Shown in pieces: positions 41,806 to 51,198 of a DNA stretch of 64,000 nt. Origin of the DNA: Chryseobacterium cucumeris (GTDB lineage Bacteria > Bacteroidota > Bacteroidia > Flavobacteriales > Weeksellaceae); the NCBI RefSeq assembly GCF_001593385.1, contig NZ_LUVZ01000012.1:620001-684000 (forward strand), written 5' to 3'. The first letter of the stretch is position 1, and each line of letters opens with the position of its first letter. A program made the translations under genes and the position numbers. The notes under the pieces are model-generated. The model was given only the letters and a program-made list of their open reading frames with translations, was not told the DNA's origin and ran no database searches.

Positions 41806-44526
41806 CTATCTCATAAAATAGTTGAAATAACTACAGCTTCCCATTAAGTTCTTCGTCGTTTCAGTATCAGAATACTGAGCTTTCAACTGAGCAAAATAGG
41901 TTCTGTATTTCTGGTTTTTAAGGTTGTCCATTTCCTTTTGTCTGGCATCTTCTTTTTCAGACCATTTTGGATCAGAATAATCAAAGTCTTTTGGTGCTTT
42001 CGCTTCATACTGGTAATACTTGCCCTGTTCAGCACTTGCCATCTGGAATAAGATTCTTGCTTTTTCCTCTTTATTACTGGAAAGCTTAAGTGCTTTTTGA
42101 TAATAGTTTATTGACAGGTCAAAATTATCAGGTTCAATATAAGAAGTATCAAGGAAGTTTTTGTAGTAATACTTGTAAGGATTCTTTCTGTCTGTATTCC
42201 AGAAATCATATTTACCTCCGTTGCTGTTGTCGATATCCATAACAAATAATTGACGATAATATCCTAAAATAGAAGTATTGTACAATAAGTTTCCGATAAG
42301 CTGATTGGCTTTTGCCGCTTTTTCACCCGTACCGTTTCCGATCTTTTTCAATTGAATCAATGCATCTGCCAGCTCAAGTTTGTCCATGCTTGTTTTGATG
42401 AAAGGGAAATCAGTATAGTTTTCTGCTTTCATACTTTCGGTGTCAGCACTTCCGAAACTTTCCCACACATTATGTCCGAATACGAGATTTGAAATATTTT
42501 TAAATCCATTATATTCTGAAGGAGAATATTGTTTTGGAGTCATGGTTTGCCCATTCTTTTCTGTCCATTCATAATTTTGTCTTGGAATACCCGCAAAACT
42601 TTTTGCTTTTTCATAATAAGCTTTTGCTTTTTCAAAATCGGCAAGTCTCATGGCTCTGTCTCCATAAATGGTATTGAAGAAGGCATCAATATTACCTACG
42701 CTGTCCATGTTTTTGGCGATGATCTGCTGTTCAAACTGTGTTTTATTTGGTTTTCTGTAAAACTCTTCCACACTTTTTACCAGGCTGGAATTCGGATTAT
42801 ACTGCAGATCCGAAAGCTTATTATTCATCAGGAATGATTTTCCATCCTCACCCTGAAGGAAGTAACGGTTCGCAATAACATCCTTAAGGAAATCTGCCGT
42901 TGAAGGCACTTCACCGTAATAATCGAATTGATCTGTAGTGGATGTATCTTTTTCTACCTTTTTCTCTACAAAGTATTCTGCATAGTCTTTCATCAGATGA
43001 TCTTCATACTCTGCATCAATTTTAGGCTGGGAAACAATATCGTTCAGAACTTTCATTCTTTTGATCTCTTCCAGATATTCCGGATTGGTCGTTTTGATGT
43101 CGTTCAGTATTTCAGAACTTTGTTTATAGTCTTTCTTTAAAAACTTAAGATAAGCATCTGCAATCTGCCAGTACTCATCTTTAGACTTTTCTTTTGTTTT
43201 ATCTGTGAATTTTTCAAGGCTGTCCAGGAAGTCCTGTGTTTTTTCGTCGTAGTAATAACCGGTTCTGTTATAGAATGGAATTCTGTCCGGATTGCTGAAC
43301 AGCTCATCATCACTTTGGTCAGCTTTAGCATTATCCCCTGTTTTATCAGATTTGGAACCTCCGAAAAGATTTTTGAAGAACCTTACAATTTTCTGCCAGA
43401 AAGAAAGTTTTTCTTCTTTCACTTCAGTTTTGGTTGAATCTGCAGATGTATCTTTTGAGGTGTTATCCGTTGAATTTTCCTTTGTCGTTGCTTTTTGAGC
43501 ATCTGAAGTGTAGTAATAGGTAGGCAGATAGCTTCTTTCAAGCTCGTTAATACTTCTGGCAGCCATTACCTTCAGAATCTCGGAATCTGGATCAATTTCA
43601 TACATCTTTTCCATCATCGGAATAGGATTGTTGAAGTCCTCATATCCTAAAAGGAAGTAAGCCATATTCTTTTCTTCATTCGTGTTGGCTCTTTTCATGA
43701 TATTGCTGAAAGAGGCCGTGTCTGAAAGTTTCATCGAAACAAATGCAGATTCCTTACGGTCTTTACTGTTCATGAATACCTGGAAGAAGTTCCAGTTGGC
43801 ATCACTGTTCATTTCCAATCCCCGCTGTGCTCCTGCCAGCTGGTCCAAGGACATAAAGTACACCGTTCCTTTTAATTTGATAGGAGCAACATACGTTTTG
43901 AATGCCTGTACGGCAGAATCGTAATTTCTTGTATAATGATTAAGACGTACCAGCTGATATCCGTAACGCTGCTTGATTTCAGGATTTCTCGCTGCGTTGT
44001 ACAAAGAGGTTAAAGCAGCGATGGTTTTATGATAATCAAGAGCAGTAGCATTTTTTCTGTTGGCATCCCTGTCGTAATAGAATGAGTTTTCACTTTCTAT
44101 ATAATTGATGCTCATATAAGGCTCAAGATATTTGGCTTCAATCAAATAATCAATACCTTCCTTATATTTCTGGTAAAATCCGGTGCGTAGCTTTTGTAAA
44201 AGAGGGTTGGTTGGGTTTCCGTTCTTTAAAGCATTCAGGTCGTTCATACTGATCTTATACACCAGATTCTGGGTTTCAGAATAGCTCAGCTGATTGTTAA
44301 AAAACTTTTTCCATGTTTCCACATTATCATCAGGAATCAATGCAGAATTATATCCTCCATAAAATCTGCTGGAGTAATTGTGCAGGAAAGGAAGGTAAGC
44401 CTTATCCTTGATGATAGTTTGCGTAAAAAGGTTGAAGTAATCATAATCAGGATCCGACCACGCGCAGGCGTCAGATTGTGTATAGAAAAGTGATACAACC
44501 GCAAGTGAAAGAATATACTTTTTCAT
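41806..44526 (-). CDS. Large exported tetratricopeptide-like protein, function unknown
   Basis: A 906-residue protein with a signal peptide (MKKYILSLAVVSLFYTQSDA). The mature part begins CAWSDPDYDYFNLFTQ and continues with many helical pairs such as ADFEKAKAYYEKAKSF and DLSINYYQKALKLSSNKEEKARILFQMASAE, which resemble TPR units. Residues about 340-400 are a low-complexity Ser/Thr/Lys/Asp linker holding a short hydrophobic or aromatic patch (SFWQKIVRFFKNLFGG). No enzyme motif is recognised. It lies 77 bases after a lipoprotein gene on the same strand; the two probably belong together. Confidence 0.75.
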   Translation of the reverse strand: MKKYILSLAVVSLFYTQSDACAWSDPDYDYFNLFTQTIIKDKAYLPFLHNYSSRFYGGYNSALIPDDNVETWKKFFNNQLSYSETQNLVYKISMNDLNALKNGNPTNPLLQKLRTGFYQKYKEGIDYLIEAKYLEPYMSINYIESENSFYYDRDANRKNATALDYHKTIAALTSLYNAARNPEIKQRYGYQLVRLNHYTRNYDSAVQAFKTYVAPIKLKGTVYFMSLDQLAGAQRGLEMNSDANWNFFQVFMNSKDRKESAFVSMKLSDTASFSNIMKRANTNEEKNMAYFLLGYEDFNNPIPMMEKMYEIDPDSEILKVMAARSINELERSYLPTYYYTSDAQKATTKENSTDNTSKDTSADSTKTEVKEEKLSFWQKIVRFFKNLFGGSKSDKTGDNAKADQSDDELFSNPDRIPFYNRTGYYYDEKTQDFLDSLEKFTDKTKEKSKDEYWQIADAYLKFLKKDYKQSSEILNDIKTTNPEYLEEIKRMKVLNDIVSQPKIDAEYEDHLMKDYAEYFVEKKVEKDTSTTDQFDYYGEVPSTADFLKDVIANRYFLQGEDGKSFLMNNKLSDLQYNPNSSLVKSVEEFYRKPNKTQFEQQIIAKNMDSVGNIDAFFNTIYGDRAMRLADFEKAKAYYEKAKSFAGIPRQNYEWTEKNGQTMTPKQYSPSEYNGFKNISNLVFGHNVWESFGSADTESMKAENYTDFPFIKTSMDKLELADALIQLKKIGNGTGEKAAKANQLIGNLLYNTSILGYYRQLFVMDIDNSNGGKYDFWNTDRKNPYKYYYKNFLDTSYIEPDNFDLSINYYQKALKLSSNKEEKARILFQMASAEQGKYYQYEAKAPKDFDYSDPKWSEKEDARQKEMDNLKNQKYRTYFAQLKAQYSDTETTKNLMGSCSYFNYFMR

Positions 44527-44603
44527 AGGGTGTGCAGTGTTTTTTTAGTTTTAATATTGTATGATGGTAGTGTTCTGGCAAGTATGCCTCTATCTCCAGG
44601 AGA

Positions 44604-45581
44604 TTAAAATTTCCGGTCTGACACAAATTTACTATCTAATTGATAATAAATGATATTAAAATGCGGGATTTTTTTCTGTAAAAACCCAATAACATCATTA
44701 AGCTGTTCTTCAGAGATTTCTTCTGCCTTTATTTTGAAACCTTTATTCAAATAGCTTCCGAAGTAGAATCCGTCTTTCATGACTTCAACTTCGTGATGTG
44801 AAATTTTTTTGAAACTGGAGTTTTCCAGATCTCTTTTCGATAAGGCATTAATAAGTCTGTGTTTTCCTAAATGATTGGTAACAATTCCCCATGAATAAAT
44901 GGGAAGTGCCATCTCAATCTTTTTGATAGGATAGTCTTCCATCTTTAAAAGGTAGCTTTTCAGAATATTCACATCCAGAATAGAATTCTTATCAGATTTT
45001 TCCAGAGGTGAAGAAGTGGAGTAACACATCAGGTATACTTTTTCCGCGGGAGGAATTCCGGTCTGCTTTTTATCTTTCACCTGATGAAGACGAAGCGTAC
45101 AGGTTATTTCTTTTCCGGAAATCCTTTTGAGCTCTTTCAGAAGTTTAAAATAGTCATTTCGTGTTCCCGCAGTCCAGTCGCAGTCAATTTGAATTTCGTT
45201 ATTGGTTTTGAGATGATATTCTTCTGTTTTCTTTTGAATTAAAAGATGAATGCTTTCTGCCAGAAATCGGATCTCATCTGCAGAGATCCCCAGCAAGGTC
45301 TGATTGGTAATGAAAACCGTAGGAACAATCTGTTTGTCTGTCTGAAAACTCTGGCCCTTGGTAATCACTGCTACTGGCTGAAATTTTCCGTTTACTTTAT
45401 CTACATCAAAGAATCTGGTGTATAAGTAAGGAACCGTAGCTTTATCCAATGCTTTCTTTTCTGTATTGTCAAGCTTCAGTTTGGTTTTCCAGTAATAGAA
45501 AGTGTAAGGATGATTCTCTTTCCTGTTGCATGATACAGTAAGAAAGAGGAGAAATAGAAATAAAATTTTAAAATGTTTCAT
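44604..45581 (-). CDS. Lipoprotein with possible TIM-barrel fold, function unknown
   Basis: A 325-residue protein with a signal peptide and lipobox TVSC (Cys18). The body alternates strands and helices; the strand IQIDCDWTAGTRNDYFKLLKELK and the later KIEMALPIYSWGIV recall glycoside-hydrolase-like TIM barrels of the DUF3142 kind, with Asp/Trp at a strand end as in GH18-type folds. This is a weak resemblance, not a firm assignment. It is the upstream gene of a pair with the 906-residue TPR-like protein. Confidence 0.7.
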   Translation of the reverse strand: MKHFKILFLFLLFLTVSCNRKENHPYTFYYWKTKLKLDNTEKKALDKATVPYLYTRFFDVDKVNGKFQPVAVITKGQSFQTDKQIVPTVFITNQTLLGISADEIRFLAESIHLLIQKKTEEYHLKTNNEIQIDCDWTAGTRNDYFKLLKELKRISGKEITCTLRLHQVKDKKQTGIPPAEKVYLMCYSTSSPLEKSDKNSILDVNILKSYLLKMEDYPIKKIEMALPIYSWGIVTNHLGKHRLINALSKRDLENSSFKKISHHEVEVMKDGFYFGSYLNKGFKIKAEEISEEQLNDVIGFLQKKIPHFNIIYYQLDSKFVSDRKF

Positions 45582-45717
45582 TGGTGTAAATCACCCTTCA
45601 AAATTAAAGATATTTTGGCAGAATATAAACCGTAAAATCCCGGTGATTAAAGGTAATAAGCAAAAAATATTGTATTGATGTAGTATGATTTGTTCAAATG
45701 CAGTAGGTTGTATAACG

Positions 45718-45789
45718 ATTCCCCTCCTCCGGAGGGGTGGCAAATTTGTAATTTGACGGGGTGGTTTTACACAACAAGAAAACCACCCC
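45718..45789. repeat. Dispersed G/C-rich palindromic intergenic repeat
   Basis: Two linked hairpins: CCCCTCC-TCC-GGAGGGG at 45721-45737, then GGGGTGGTTTT...AAAACCACCCC at 45759-45789, joined by GGCAAATTTGTAATTTGACG. This CCTCCGGAGGGGTGGC...GACGGGGTGG pattern is a recurrent intergenic element in Chryseobacterium and relatives, REP-like in appearance. It is a single copy in this window. Confidence 0.7.
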
Positions 45790-45806
45790 AAATGGAGTGG
45801 CTTTTT
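45779..45806 (-). terminator. Terminator of the small exported protein gene
   Basis: A CCACCCC/GGAGTGG stem with one wobble position; read leftward it ends in TTTTCTT. It overlaps the right arm of the G/C-rich repeat. Confidence 0.65.
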
Positions 45807-45818
45807 CTCTATATTGTA

Positions 45819-46241
45819 CTACTTAAAAAATTCGCTTTCGCAGGTGCAGGTTTCTTTATTAACGCTCTCAGTTGATGAGCAGCAACCTTCAAGATTCTTA
45901 ACATTTCCTTTTTCATCCGTAAGGTAAATTTTTTCTTTATCAAACTTTACGAAAAACGTTTCCTCATATTTTTTAAAGACCACTTTCATGACCTTATTAG
46001 GAGCATATTTCCCTGCATTGATTTCTTCCGTGGTTTCTTCTCCGCTGGCCTGATTCACCTGAACGTATCCAAAATGTACATCACCATTATTTTTGAGATC
46101 CAGATAATAATGAGGAGTACCTGTGCCGCTATATCCTTTCATGATATCAAAAGCTCTGTATCCGATAAAAGGAAGTTCTGTCTGCTGTGCCCACGTAAAA
46201 ATACTGATGCACAGACTCATTATACTGAAAAACTTTTTCAT
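45819..46241 (-). CDS. Small exported cysteine-containing protein, function unknown
   Basis: About 140 residues from MKKFFSIM at 46241, with a signal peptide ending TWAQ. I prefer this ATG because a TACTTTTG -7 box on the minus strand (46254-46261) overlaps the earlier TTG. The domain is strand-rich, and the tail has a cluster of cysteines (CCSSTESVNKETCTC). No family is recognised. It has its own promoter and terminator, so it is separate from the glycerol operon upstream. Confidence 0.7.
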   Translation of the reverse strand: MKKFFSIMSLCISIFTWAQQTELPFIGYRAFDIMKGYSGTGTPHYYLDLKNNGDVHFGYVQVNQASGEETTEEINAGKYAPNKVMKVVFKKYEETFFVKFDKEKIYLTDEKGNVKNLEGCCSSTESVNKETCTCESEFFK

Positions 46242-46253
46242 AGATATTTTTTT

Positions 46254-46261
46254 CAAAAGTA
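46254..46261 (-). promoter_or_regulatory. Candidate -7 element of the small exported protein
   Basis: TACTTTTG on the minus strand, 12 bases before the chosen ATG, which implies a very short leader and decides the start. Confidence 0.5.
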
Positions 46262-46355
46262 AAGATTTTTAAGCAAAAACATTCACCGTAAAAACACGGT
46301 TGTTTAAAAGATGTGTTGTACAAAATCTCTTTCACTGAAAGTTTTTTATAACAAT

Positions 46356-46382
46356 AAAGCCACTTCTTTTGGGAGTGGCTTT
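46356..46382 (-). terminator. Terminator of the glycerol operon
   Basis: A perfect AAAGCCACT/AGTGGCTTT stem with a 9-base loop, just downstream of the last operon gene. Confidence 0.75.
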
Positions 46383-46403
46383 CTATAATGAGTTAAAATC
46401 AGA

Positions 46404-47216
46404 TTAAAAAACGGTTGCCGCAAGCTGAATCCTTGCAAACTTATTCGATGGATTCCACATCGCCATCATGGATACCGGAAGGCTGTAATGATCAGTAATC
46501 TTAACCACTTTTCCGGCCTTCAAACCTACATTTACGATGTCAAAGCTGTTTTTGCCATTGCCATATAAGAACGTTTTATCATTGAGCGCAAACCCGGCTC
46601 CTACAAATGCATCCAGATTGACTTTCTGTCCCTTAATAACAGGATAGCTCGCCTGTACATAGGTAGAATATCTGTTCTTTTTGTAACTTCCATCAGCTTC
46701 CAGAATTACTTCTCCTGCATTGGCACCCCCATACAGCATGATATCAGCCTCAATATTGATCGGGAATGATGGTCCGAAAGTATAGTTGGTCCTTAAATCA
46801 ATAATATGAGCAGTTCTTCTTTGTGAATAGCTGAAGATATCATCAGCAGCCACTGCAGTATTGATGTTTCGGGAGTTGTAAAGATCCCATAGCCCGATAT
46901 AAAAACGTCCGTCAGAATATTGAATATAATAATTGATCTCTTTATAATGAGTGTTGTCTTTGTCATCCGCCAGTGCAGATGCTCCCCAGATTCCTACCTT
47001 CCATTTTTTCTCTGCATCCAGGGCATACGACAGATTTCCCATTACAACAGGTTTATCAGTAATGATAAGACCTCTCCATAAATGATTATTCTGAATGTTG
47101 GCTGTAAAATCAAGTCTTCCTTCTTTGGATTCCTTGGCTTCAGCACTTTCCTGTGAAAGTAGTTTTCCTGTTCCTAAAACAAGAAAGAAGATCCCTTTTA
47201 AGATTTTTCTCATCAT
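46404..47216 (-). CDS. Predicted outer-membrane protein of the glycerol operon
   Basis: About 270 residues from MMRKILKG at 47216, with a signal peptide ending KLLSQ. A short charged stretch (ESAEAKESKEGR) is followed by alternating aromatic strands (FTANIQNNHLWRGLIITDKPVVMGNLSYAL, INYYIQYSDGRFYIGLWDLY, and the closing FARIQLAATVF), the pattern of a 10- to 14-strand barrel ending in Phe. It starts 5 bases after glpF, so it is very probably co-translated. No family name is known to me. It could be a glycerol or glycerol-3-phosphate porin, which would be inference from context. Confidence 0.78.
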   Translation of the reverse strand: MMRKILKGIFFLVLGTGKLLSQESAEAKESKEGRLDFTANIQNNHLWRGLIITDKPVVMGNLSYALDAEKKWKVGIWGASALADDKDNTHYKEINYYIQYSDGRFYIGLWDLYNSRNINTAVAADDIFSYSQRRTAHIIDLRTNYTFGPSFPINIEADIMLYGGANAGEVILEADGSYKKNRYSTYVQASYPVIKGQKVNLDAFVGAGFALNDKTFLYGNGKNSFDIVNVGLKAGKVVKITDHYSLPVSMMAMWNPSNKFARIQLAATVF

Positions 47217-47221
47217 GTGTT

Positions 47222-47953
47222 TTATTTTAAAAATCCATATAATATTGCTGCGATAATCGCTCCGGTAACCGGACCTACTACAGGAATCCACGCATAGCTC
47301 CAGTCACTGCTGCCTTTTACGGGCAAAATGGTATGCATAATTCTTGGGGCAAGATCTCTTGCCGGGTTAATGGCATAGCCTGTAGTTCCTCCCAGAGATA
47401 AACCAATTGCCCACACTACAAACGTAACGGGAATGGCTCCAATAGAACCTAATCCTACTTTAGCTGTTGGGTCTGCCTGTAAAGAAATACTTGGATCTGC
47501 AAAGTAGAAGACACAGAATACCAGTACAAACGTTCCGATGATCTCACTGATAAGATTGGAAGATGTTTTTCTGATGGCCGGACCTGTACTGAAACATGCC
47601 AGTTTTGCACCTTCATCTTCTGTAATGGCAAAATGATCTTTATGAAACAGCCACACTAAAAATGCACCCAGCATTCCTCCAATCATTTGGGCTGCAATAT
47701 AAGAGGGAACCAGGTCCCACGAAAACTTTCCTGCTGTCGCAAGACCAATGGTTACAGCCGGATTCAGATGGGCCCCACTTATTGGCCCTGCAACGGTTAC
47801 TCCCACAAATACGGCCAGTGCCCATGCGGTAGTAATAACAATCCATCCGGAATTATTTCCTTTCGTATCTTTTAAGACAACATTGGCTACAACACCGTTG
47901 CCTAACAATATAAGAAGCATCGTTCCGATAACTTCTGCAATAAATGGGGTCAT
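47222..47953 (-). CDS. glpF: Glycerol uptake facilitator (aquaglyceroporin)
   Basis: A 243-residue MIP-family channel with six membrane segments and the two half-helices carrying NPA boxes, GAHLNPAVTIG and GYAINPARDLAPR. The Asp right after the second NPA-Arg is typical of glycerol facilitators rather than strict aquaporins. It sits between glpK and the outer-membrane protein gene in the glycerol operon. Confidence 0.95.
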   Translation of the reverse strand: MTPFIAEVIGTMLLILLGNGVVANVVLKDTKGNNSGWIVITTAWALAVFVGVTVAGPISGAHLNPAVTIGLATAGKFSWDLVPSYIAAQMIGGMLGAFLVWLFHKDHFAITEDEGAKLACFSTGPAIRKTSSNLISEIIGTFVLVFCVFYFADPSISLQADPTAKVGLGSIGAIPVTFVVWAIGLSLGGTTGYAINPARDLAPRIMHTILPVKGSSDWSYAWIPVVGPVTGAIIAAILYGFLK

Positions 47954-47976
47954 ATAAGTTTTTTTTGATGGGTGAA

Positions 47977-49473
47977 TTAATCTTCTATCCAGCTTTGAGC
48001 GCTTTTTACCGCTTTCTTCCAGAAGTGGGTCATTTTATCCACTTGTTCTCTGTTTAATTGAGGGTGGAAGTCTTTGTCTACAATCCATTGCTCCTGGATT
48101 TCGTCAATACTTTTCCAGTATCCTACTGCAAGTCCTGCAAGGTAGGCTGCTCCAAGAGCGGTAGTTTCCAATGTCTTTGGTCTTGTTATTTTAAATCCAA
48201 ATAAGTCAGACTGGATCTGCATCAGAAGATCACTTGCAGAAGCACCACCGTCTACTCTTAATTCAAGACTTGCTCTTCCTGAATCTGCTTCCATTGCTTT
48301 TACGATCTCATATACCTGAAATGCAATCCCTTCCAATGTTGCTCTTGCGATGTGTGCATCGGTAGTTCCTCTGGTAATTCCTACAATGGTTCCGCGGGCA
48401 TACTGATCCCAGTAAGGCGCGCCAAGACCTGTCAGTGCAGGTACGAAGTAAACACCACCATTATCTGGTACAGAAGCTGCCAGTTTGTTTACCTCTTCAG
48501 AAGAACGTATAAGCTTAAGACCATCTCTTAGCCATTGAATAGCAGCGCCTCCTACGAATACACTTCCTTCCAGTGCATAATTTACTTCTCCATTGATCTT
48601 CCACGCTACAGTAGTGAGAAGATTGTTTTTAGAAGAAACGGCTTCTGTTCCTGTGTTCATTAATAAGAAGCATCCTGTTCCGTAAGTATTTTTCACCATT
48701 CCCGGAGTGGTACACATCTGCCCGAACAGGGCAGCCTGTTGGTCACCAGCAATACCTGCGATTGGAATTTTGGTAGAGAAAAGGGTAGTTGCTGTTTCTC
48801 CATATATTTCACTGCTTTGCTTTACTTCAGGAAGAATGTTTCTTGGAATGTCAAACAATTCTAATAAATCATTGTCCCATTCTAAAGTATGAATATTCAG
48901 AAGCATTGTTCTGCTGGCATTGGAAACGTCTGTAATAAACATTTTTCCGCGAGTCAGTTTCCATACAAGCCAGGTATCAACGGTTCCGAAACATAATTTT
49001 CCCTCTTCGGCTTTCTGTCTTGCTCCTTCTACATTATCAACAATCCATTTCAGCTTGGTCGCTGAAAAGTAAGCGTCCAGAACCAATCCTGTTTTTTCTT
49101 TGATGGTTTCTGCATGTCCCTGATCTTTCAGTTCGTCGCAGTATTTTGAAGTTCTTCGGTCCTGCCATACAATAGCATTGTAGATAGGTTCGCCGGTTTC
49201 CTTATCCCAAACAATGGTAGTTTCACGTTGGTTGGTAATCCCGATAGCGGCAACTTCCAATCCGGAGATTCCGGCTTTTGCAATAACTTCGGCTGCTACA
49301 GAGATCTGTGAAGACCAGATTTCGTTTGGATCGTGTTCTACCCAACCCGGAGTAGGAAATATTTGTCTGAAATCTTTTTGAGATACATATTCTATTTCTC
49401 CACTGTGATTGAAGAGAATCGCTCTGGAGGAAGTTGTTCCCTGGTCTAGAGCGAGAATTAGTTTTTCATTCAT
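47977..49473 (-). CDS. glpK: Glycerol kinase
   Basis: A 498-residue FGGY-family kinase that traps glycerol as sn-glycerol-3-phosphate with ATP. Landmarks are [15 protein letters not shown] at the start, [13 protein letters not shown], the FGGY signature region [20 protein letters not shown], and [15 protein letters not shown] near the ATP site. Full length. It is 10 bases after glpD. Confidence 0.97.
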   Translation of the reverse strand: MNEKLILALDQGTTSSRAILFNHSGEIEYVSQKDFRQIFPTPGWVEHDPNEIWSSQISVAAEVIAKAGISGLEVAAIGITNQRETTIVWDKETGEPIYNAIVWQDRRTSKYCDELKDQGHAETIKEKTGLVLDAYFSATKLKWIVDNVEGARQKAEEGKLCFGTVDTWLVWKLTRGKMFITDVSNASRTMLLNIHTLEWDNDLLELFDIPRNILPEVKQSSEIYGETATTLFSTKIPIAGIAGDQQAALFGQMCTTPGMVKNTYGTGCFLLMNTGTEAVSSKNNLLTTVAWKINGEVNYALEGSVFVGGAAIQWLRDGLKLIRSSEEVNKLAASVPDNGGVYFVPALTGLGAPYWDQYARGTIVGITRGTTDAHIARATLEGIAFQVYEIVKAMEADSGRASLELRVDGGASASDLLMQIQSDLFGFKITRPKTLETTALGAAYLAGLAVGYWKSIDEIQEQWIVDKDFHPQLNREQVDKMTHFWKKAVKSAQSWIED

Positions 49474-49483
49474 GTATATAATG

Positions 49484-51082
49484 CTAATTTAGGTTGATAA
49501 CTTTAGGTGAATAAGGAGTCAGTAAATATCCTCTTGCCAGTTCAATGAATTCATTTTCCTGCTGCTGCGCCCATTCTTCAGAATATCCTTTTTCTTCAGC
49601 AATGATTCTTGCTACGTTATGAGCGCTGTCTATCGCTGCTCTGGCATCCAGGAAAAGCAGACGTACTCTTCTTGCCAGGATATCTTCAATGGTTTCTGCC
49701 ATTTCAGCTCTTACGGCCCATACCACTTCTGCTACAGTAAAGGGATGATCAGGATGGATTTTTTGAGCATAGCGCGGATTACTTTCCTGTAATCTTTTGA
49801 TAGCCGGAATATCAGATCCGTACACATACAGATGATTGGTTCTGTCTACCTGTTCTGGTTTTACATTTCCGTGGATGGACATATGCTCTGTTTTTGATGG
49901 GCTATTTCCCAATCTGTGAACTTTCATGGCTTCGTTTACAGTATCTTCTGCCATTTTACGGTAAGTAGTCCATTTTCCTCCGATAATAGAAACTAATCCG
50001 GATTCTGAAGTAATAACTTTATGGCTACGGGAAACTTCTTTGGTGCTTTTGCTTCCATCTTTAGGAGCGGCAAGCGGACGAAGACCTGCGAAAACTGATT
50101 TCACATCTTCACGGGTTGGTTTTTTAGCTAGATATTGTCTTGCTGTATTTAAAACAAAGCTGATTTCTTCTTCCAGTGCACGAGGCTCAAAGCTTTCATC
50201 CTTTAAAAGAGTATCGGTGGTTCCCACCAAGGCTCTGTCGTGCCACGGCACAACAAATAAAACCCTGCCGTCTGATGTTTTTGGAATCATGATGGCATCA
50301 TCGCTTTTCAGGAAAGATTTATCCAGTACCAGGTGAATTCCCTGGCTTGGTACAACCAATTTACCATGCTTAGGGTTGTTCATATTAAGAATGTCATTCG
50401 TAAATACACCAGTGGCATTGATGACTACTTTACCATGGATCTGATATTGCTGTTTAGAAAACTGGTCTTCAGCAACTACGCCTACTACTTTATCAGAAGC
50501 ATCTTTCAAAAGGTTGATTACTTTCACATAGTTAACAGCACTTCCTCCTTTTTCAATAATCGTCTGGGTAAGATTAATGGCAAGTCTGGCGTCGTCAAAC
50601 TGTCCATCCTGGTAAACAACACCACTCATTAAGTGATTTTGTTCAATAGTAGGAAGCTTTTCAACGGTTTTCGCTTTGCTGATGTATTTCGTTTTACCCA
50701 AACTTAGTTTTCCCGCAAGGAAATCATAAACAGATAAACCTATCTTATAGTAGATTCCTCCCCACCAGGTATAGTTAGGAATAATAAAAGACTGATTTTT
50801 TACAATATGTGCTGCGTTCTTTGCTAAGAGTCCTCTTTCTTTTAATGCTTCTTTTACCAATCCGACATCTCCCTGAGCGAGATATCTAACTCCGCCGTGT
50901 ACCAATTTGGTACTTCTGCTGGATGTTGCTTTTGCGAAGTCATGAGATTCAAGCAATAAAGTTTTGAATCCCCTGCTTACCGCATCTAATGCTGAACCTA
51001 AACCACTGGCTCCTCCTCCTATGACAATAAAGTCCCATTCTTTTACATTGGTTAACTTACTGAGTTCTTCGTTTCGTTTCAT
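49484..51082 (-). CDS. glpD: Aerobic glycerol-3-phosphate dehydrogenase (FAD)
   Basis: A 532-residue FAD enzyme at the inner-membrane face that oxidises glycerol-3-phosphate to dihydroxyacetone phosphate and passes electrons to quinone. The FAD-binding start is [19 protein letters not shown], followed by [18 protein letters not shown]; the C-terminal helical domain contains [25 protein letters not shown]. It is the first gene of the operon. Its second to fifth codons (AAACGAAACGAA) fall within the repeated AAACGAA box series described in the promoter region. Confidence 0.96.
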   Translation of the reverse strand: MKRNEELSKLTNVKEWDFIVIGGGASGLGSALDAVSRGFKTLLLESHDFAKATSSRSTKLVHGGVRYLAQGDVGLVKEALKERGLLAKNAAHIVKNQSFIIPNYTWWGGIYYKIGLSVYDFLAGKLSLGKTKYISKAKTVEKLPTIEQNHLMSGVVYQDGQFDDARLAINLTQTIIEKGGSAVNYVKVINLLKDASDKVVGVVAEDQFSKQQYQIHGKVVINATGVFTNDILNMNNPKHGKLVVPSQGIHLVLDKSFLKSDDAIMIPKTSDGRVLFVVPWHDRALVGTTDTLLKDESFEPRALEEEISFVLNTARQYLAKKPTREDVKSVFAGLRPLAAPKDGSKSTKEVSRSHKVITSESGLVSIIGGKWTTYRKMAEDTVNEAMKVHRLGNSPSKTEHMSIHGNVKPEQVDRTNHLYVYGSDIPAIKRLQESNPRYAQKIHPDHPFTVAEVVWAVRAEMAETIEDILARRVRLLFLDARAAIDSAHNVARIIAEEKGYSEEWAQQQENEFIELARGYLLTPYSPKVINLN

Positions 51083-51086
51083 AAAT

Positions 51087-51136
51087 GTTTCGTTTATGTT
51101 TCGTTTTCAAATATATAAATTAAAAATGAAAGCAAA
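51087..51136 (-). promoter_or_regulatory. glp operon promoter with tandem AAACGAAACAT-type operators
   Basis: On the minus strand TATATTTG (51108-51115) is the -7 box, with TTTG at 51133-51136 as a 17-base-spaced -33. Directly downstream, at 51087-51108, two 11-base direct repeats read TGTTTCGTTTA and TGTTTCGTTTT on the plus strand (AAACGAAACA in the transcript sense). They lie over the expected transcription start, where a repressor would block it. Confidence 0.65.
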
Positions 51137-51161
51137 AAGAAAATAAATGAAATTTTAAAAT

Positions 51162-51195
51162 ATCGGAAAAAATCGGTAATTTTGATGAAACGAAT
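51162..51195 (+). promoter_or_regulatory. glpR-like gene promoter with AAACGAA box
   Basis: TAATTTTG at 51177-51184 matches the -7 consensus, followed by AAACGAAT at 51188-51195, the same box and sense relative to transcription as on the glpD side. Two ATCGG words (51162 and 51172) lie upstream. This suggests autoregulation. Confidence 0.55.
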
Positions 51196-51198
51196 AAA

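Noticed and set aside
45718..45806. Possible CRISPR fragment
   Set aside because: Only two different palindromes without regular repeat-spacer units and no cas genes.
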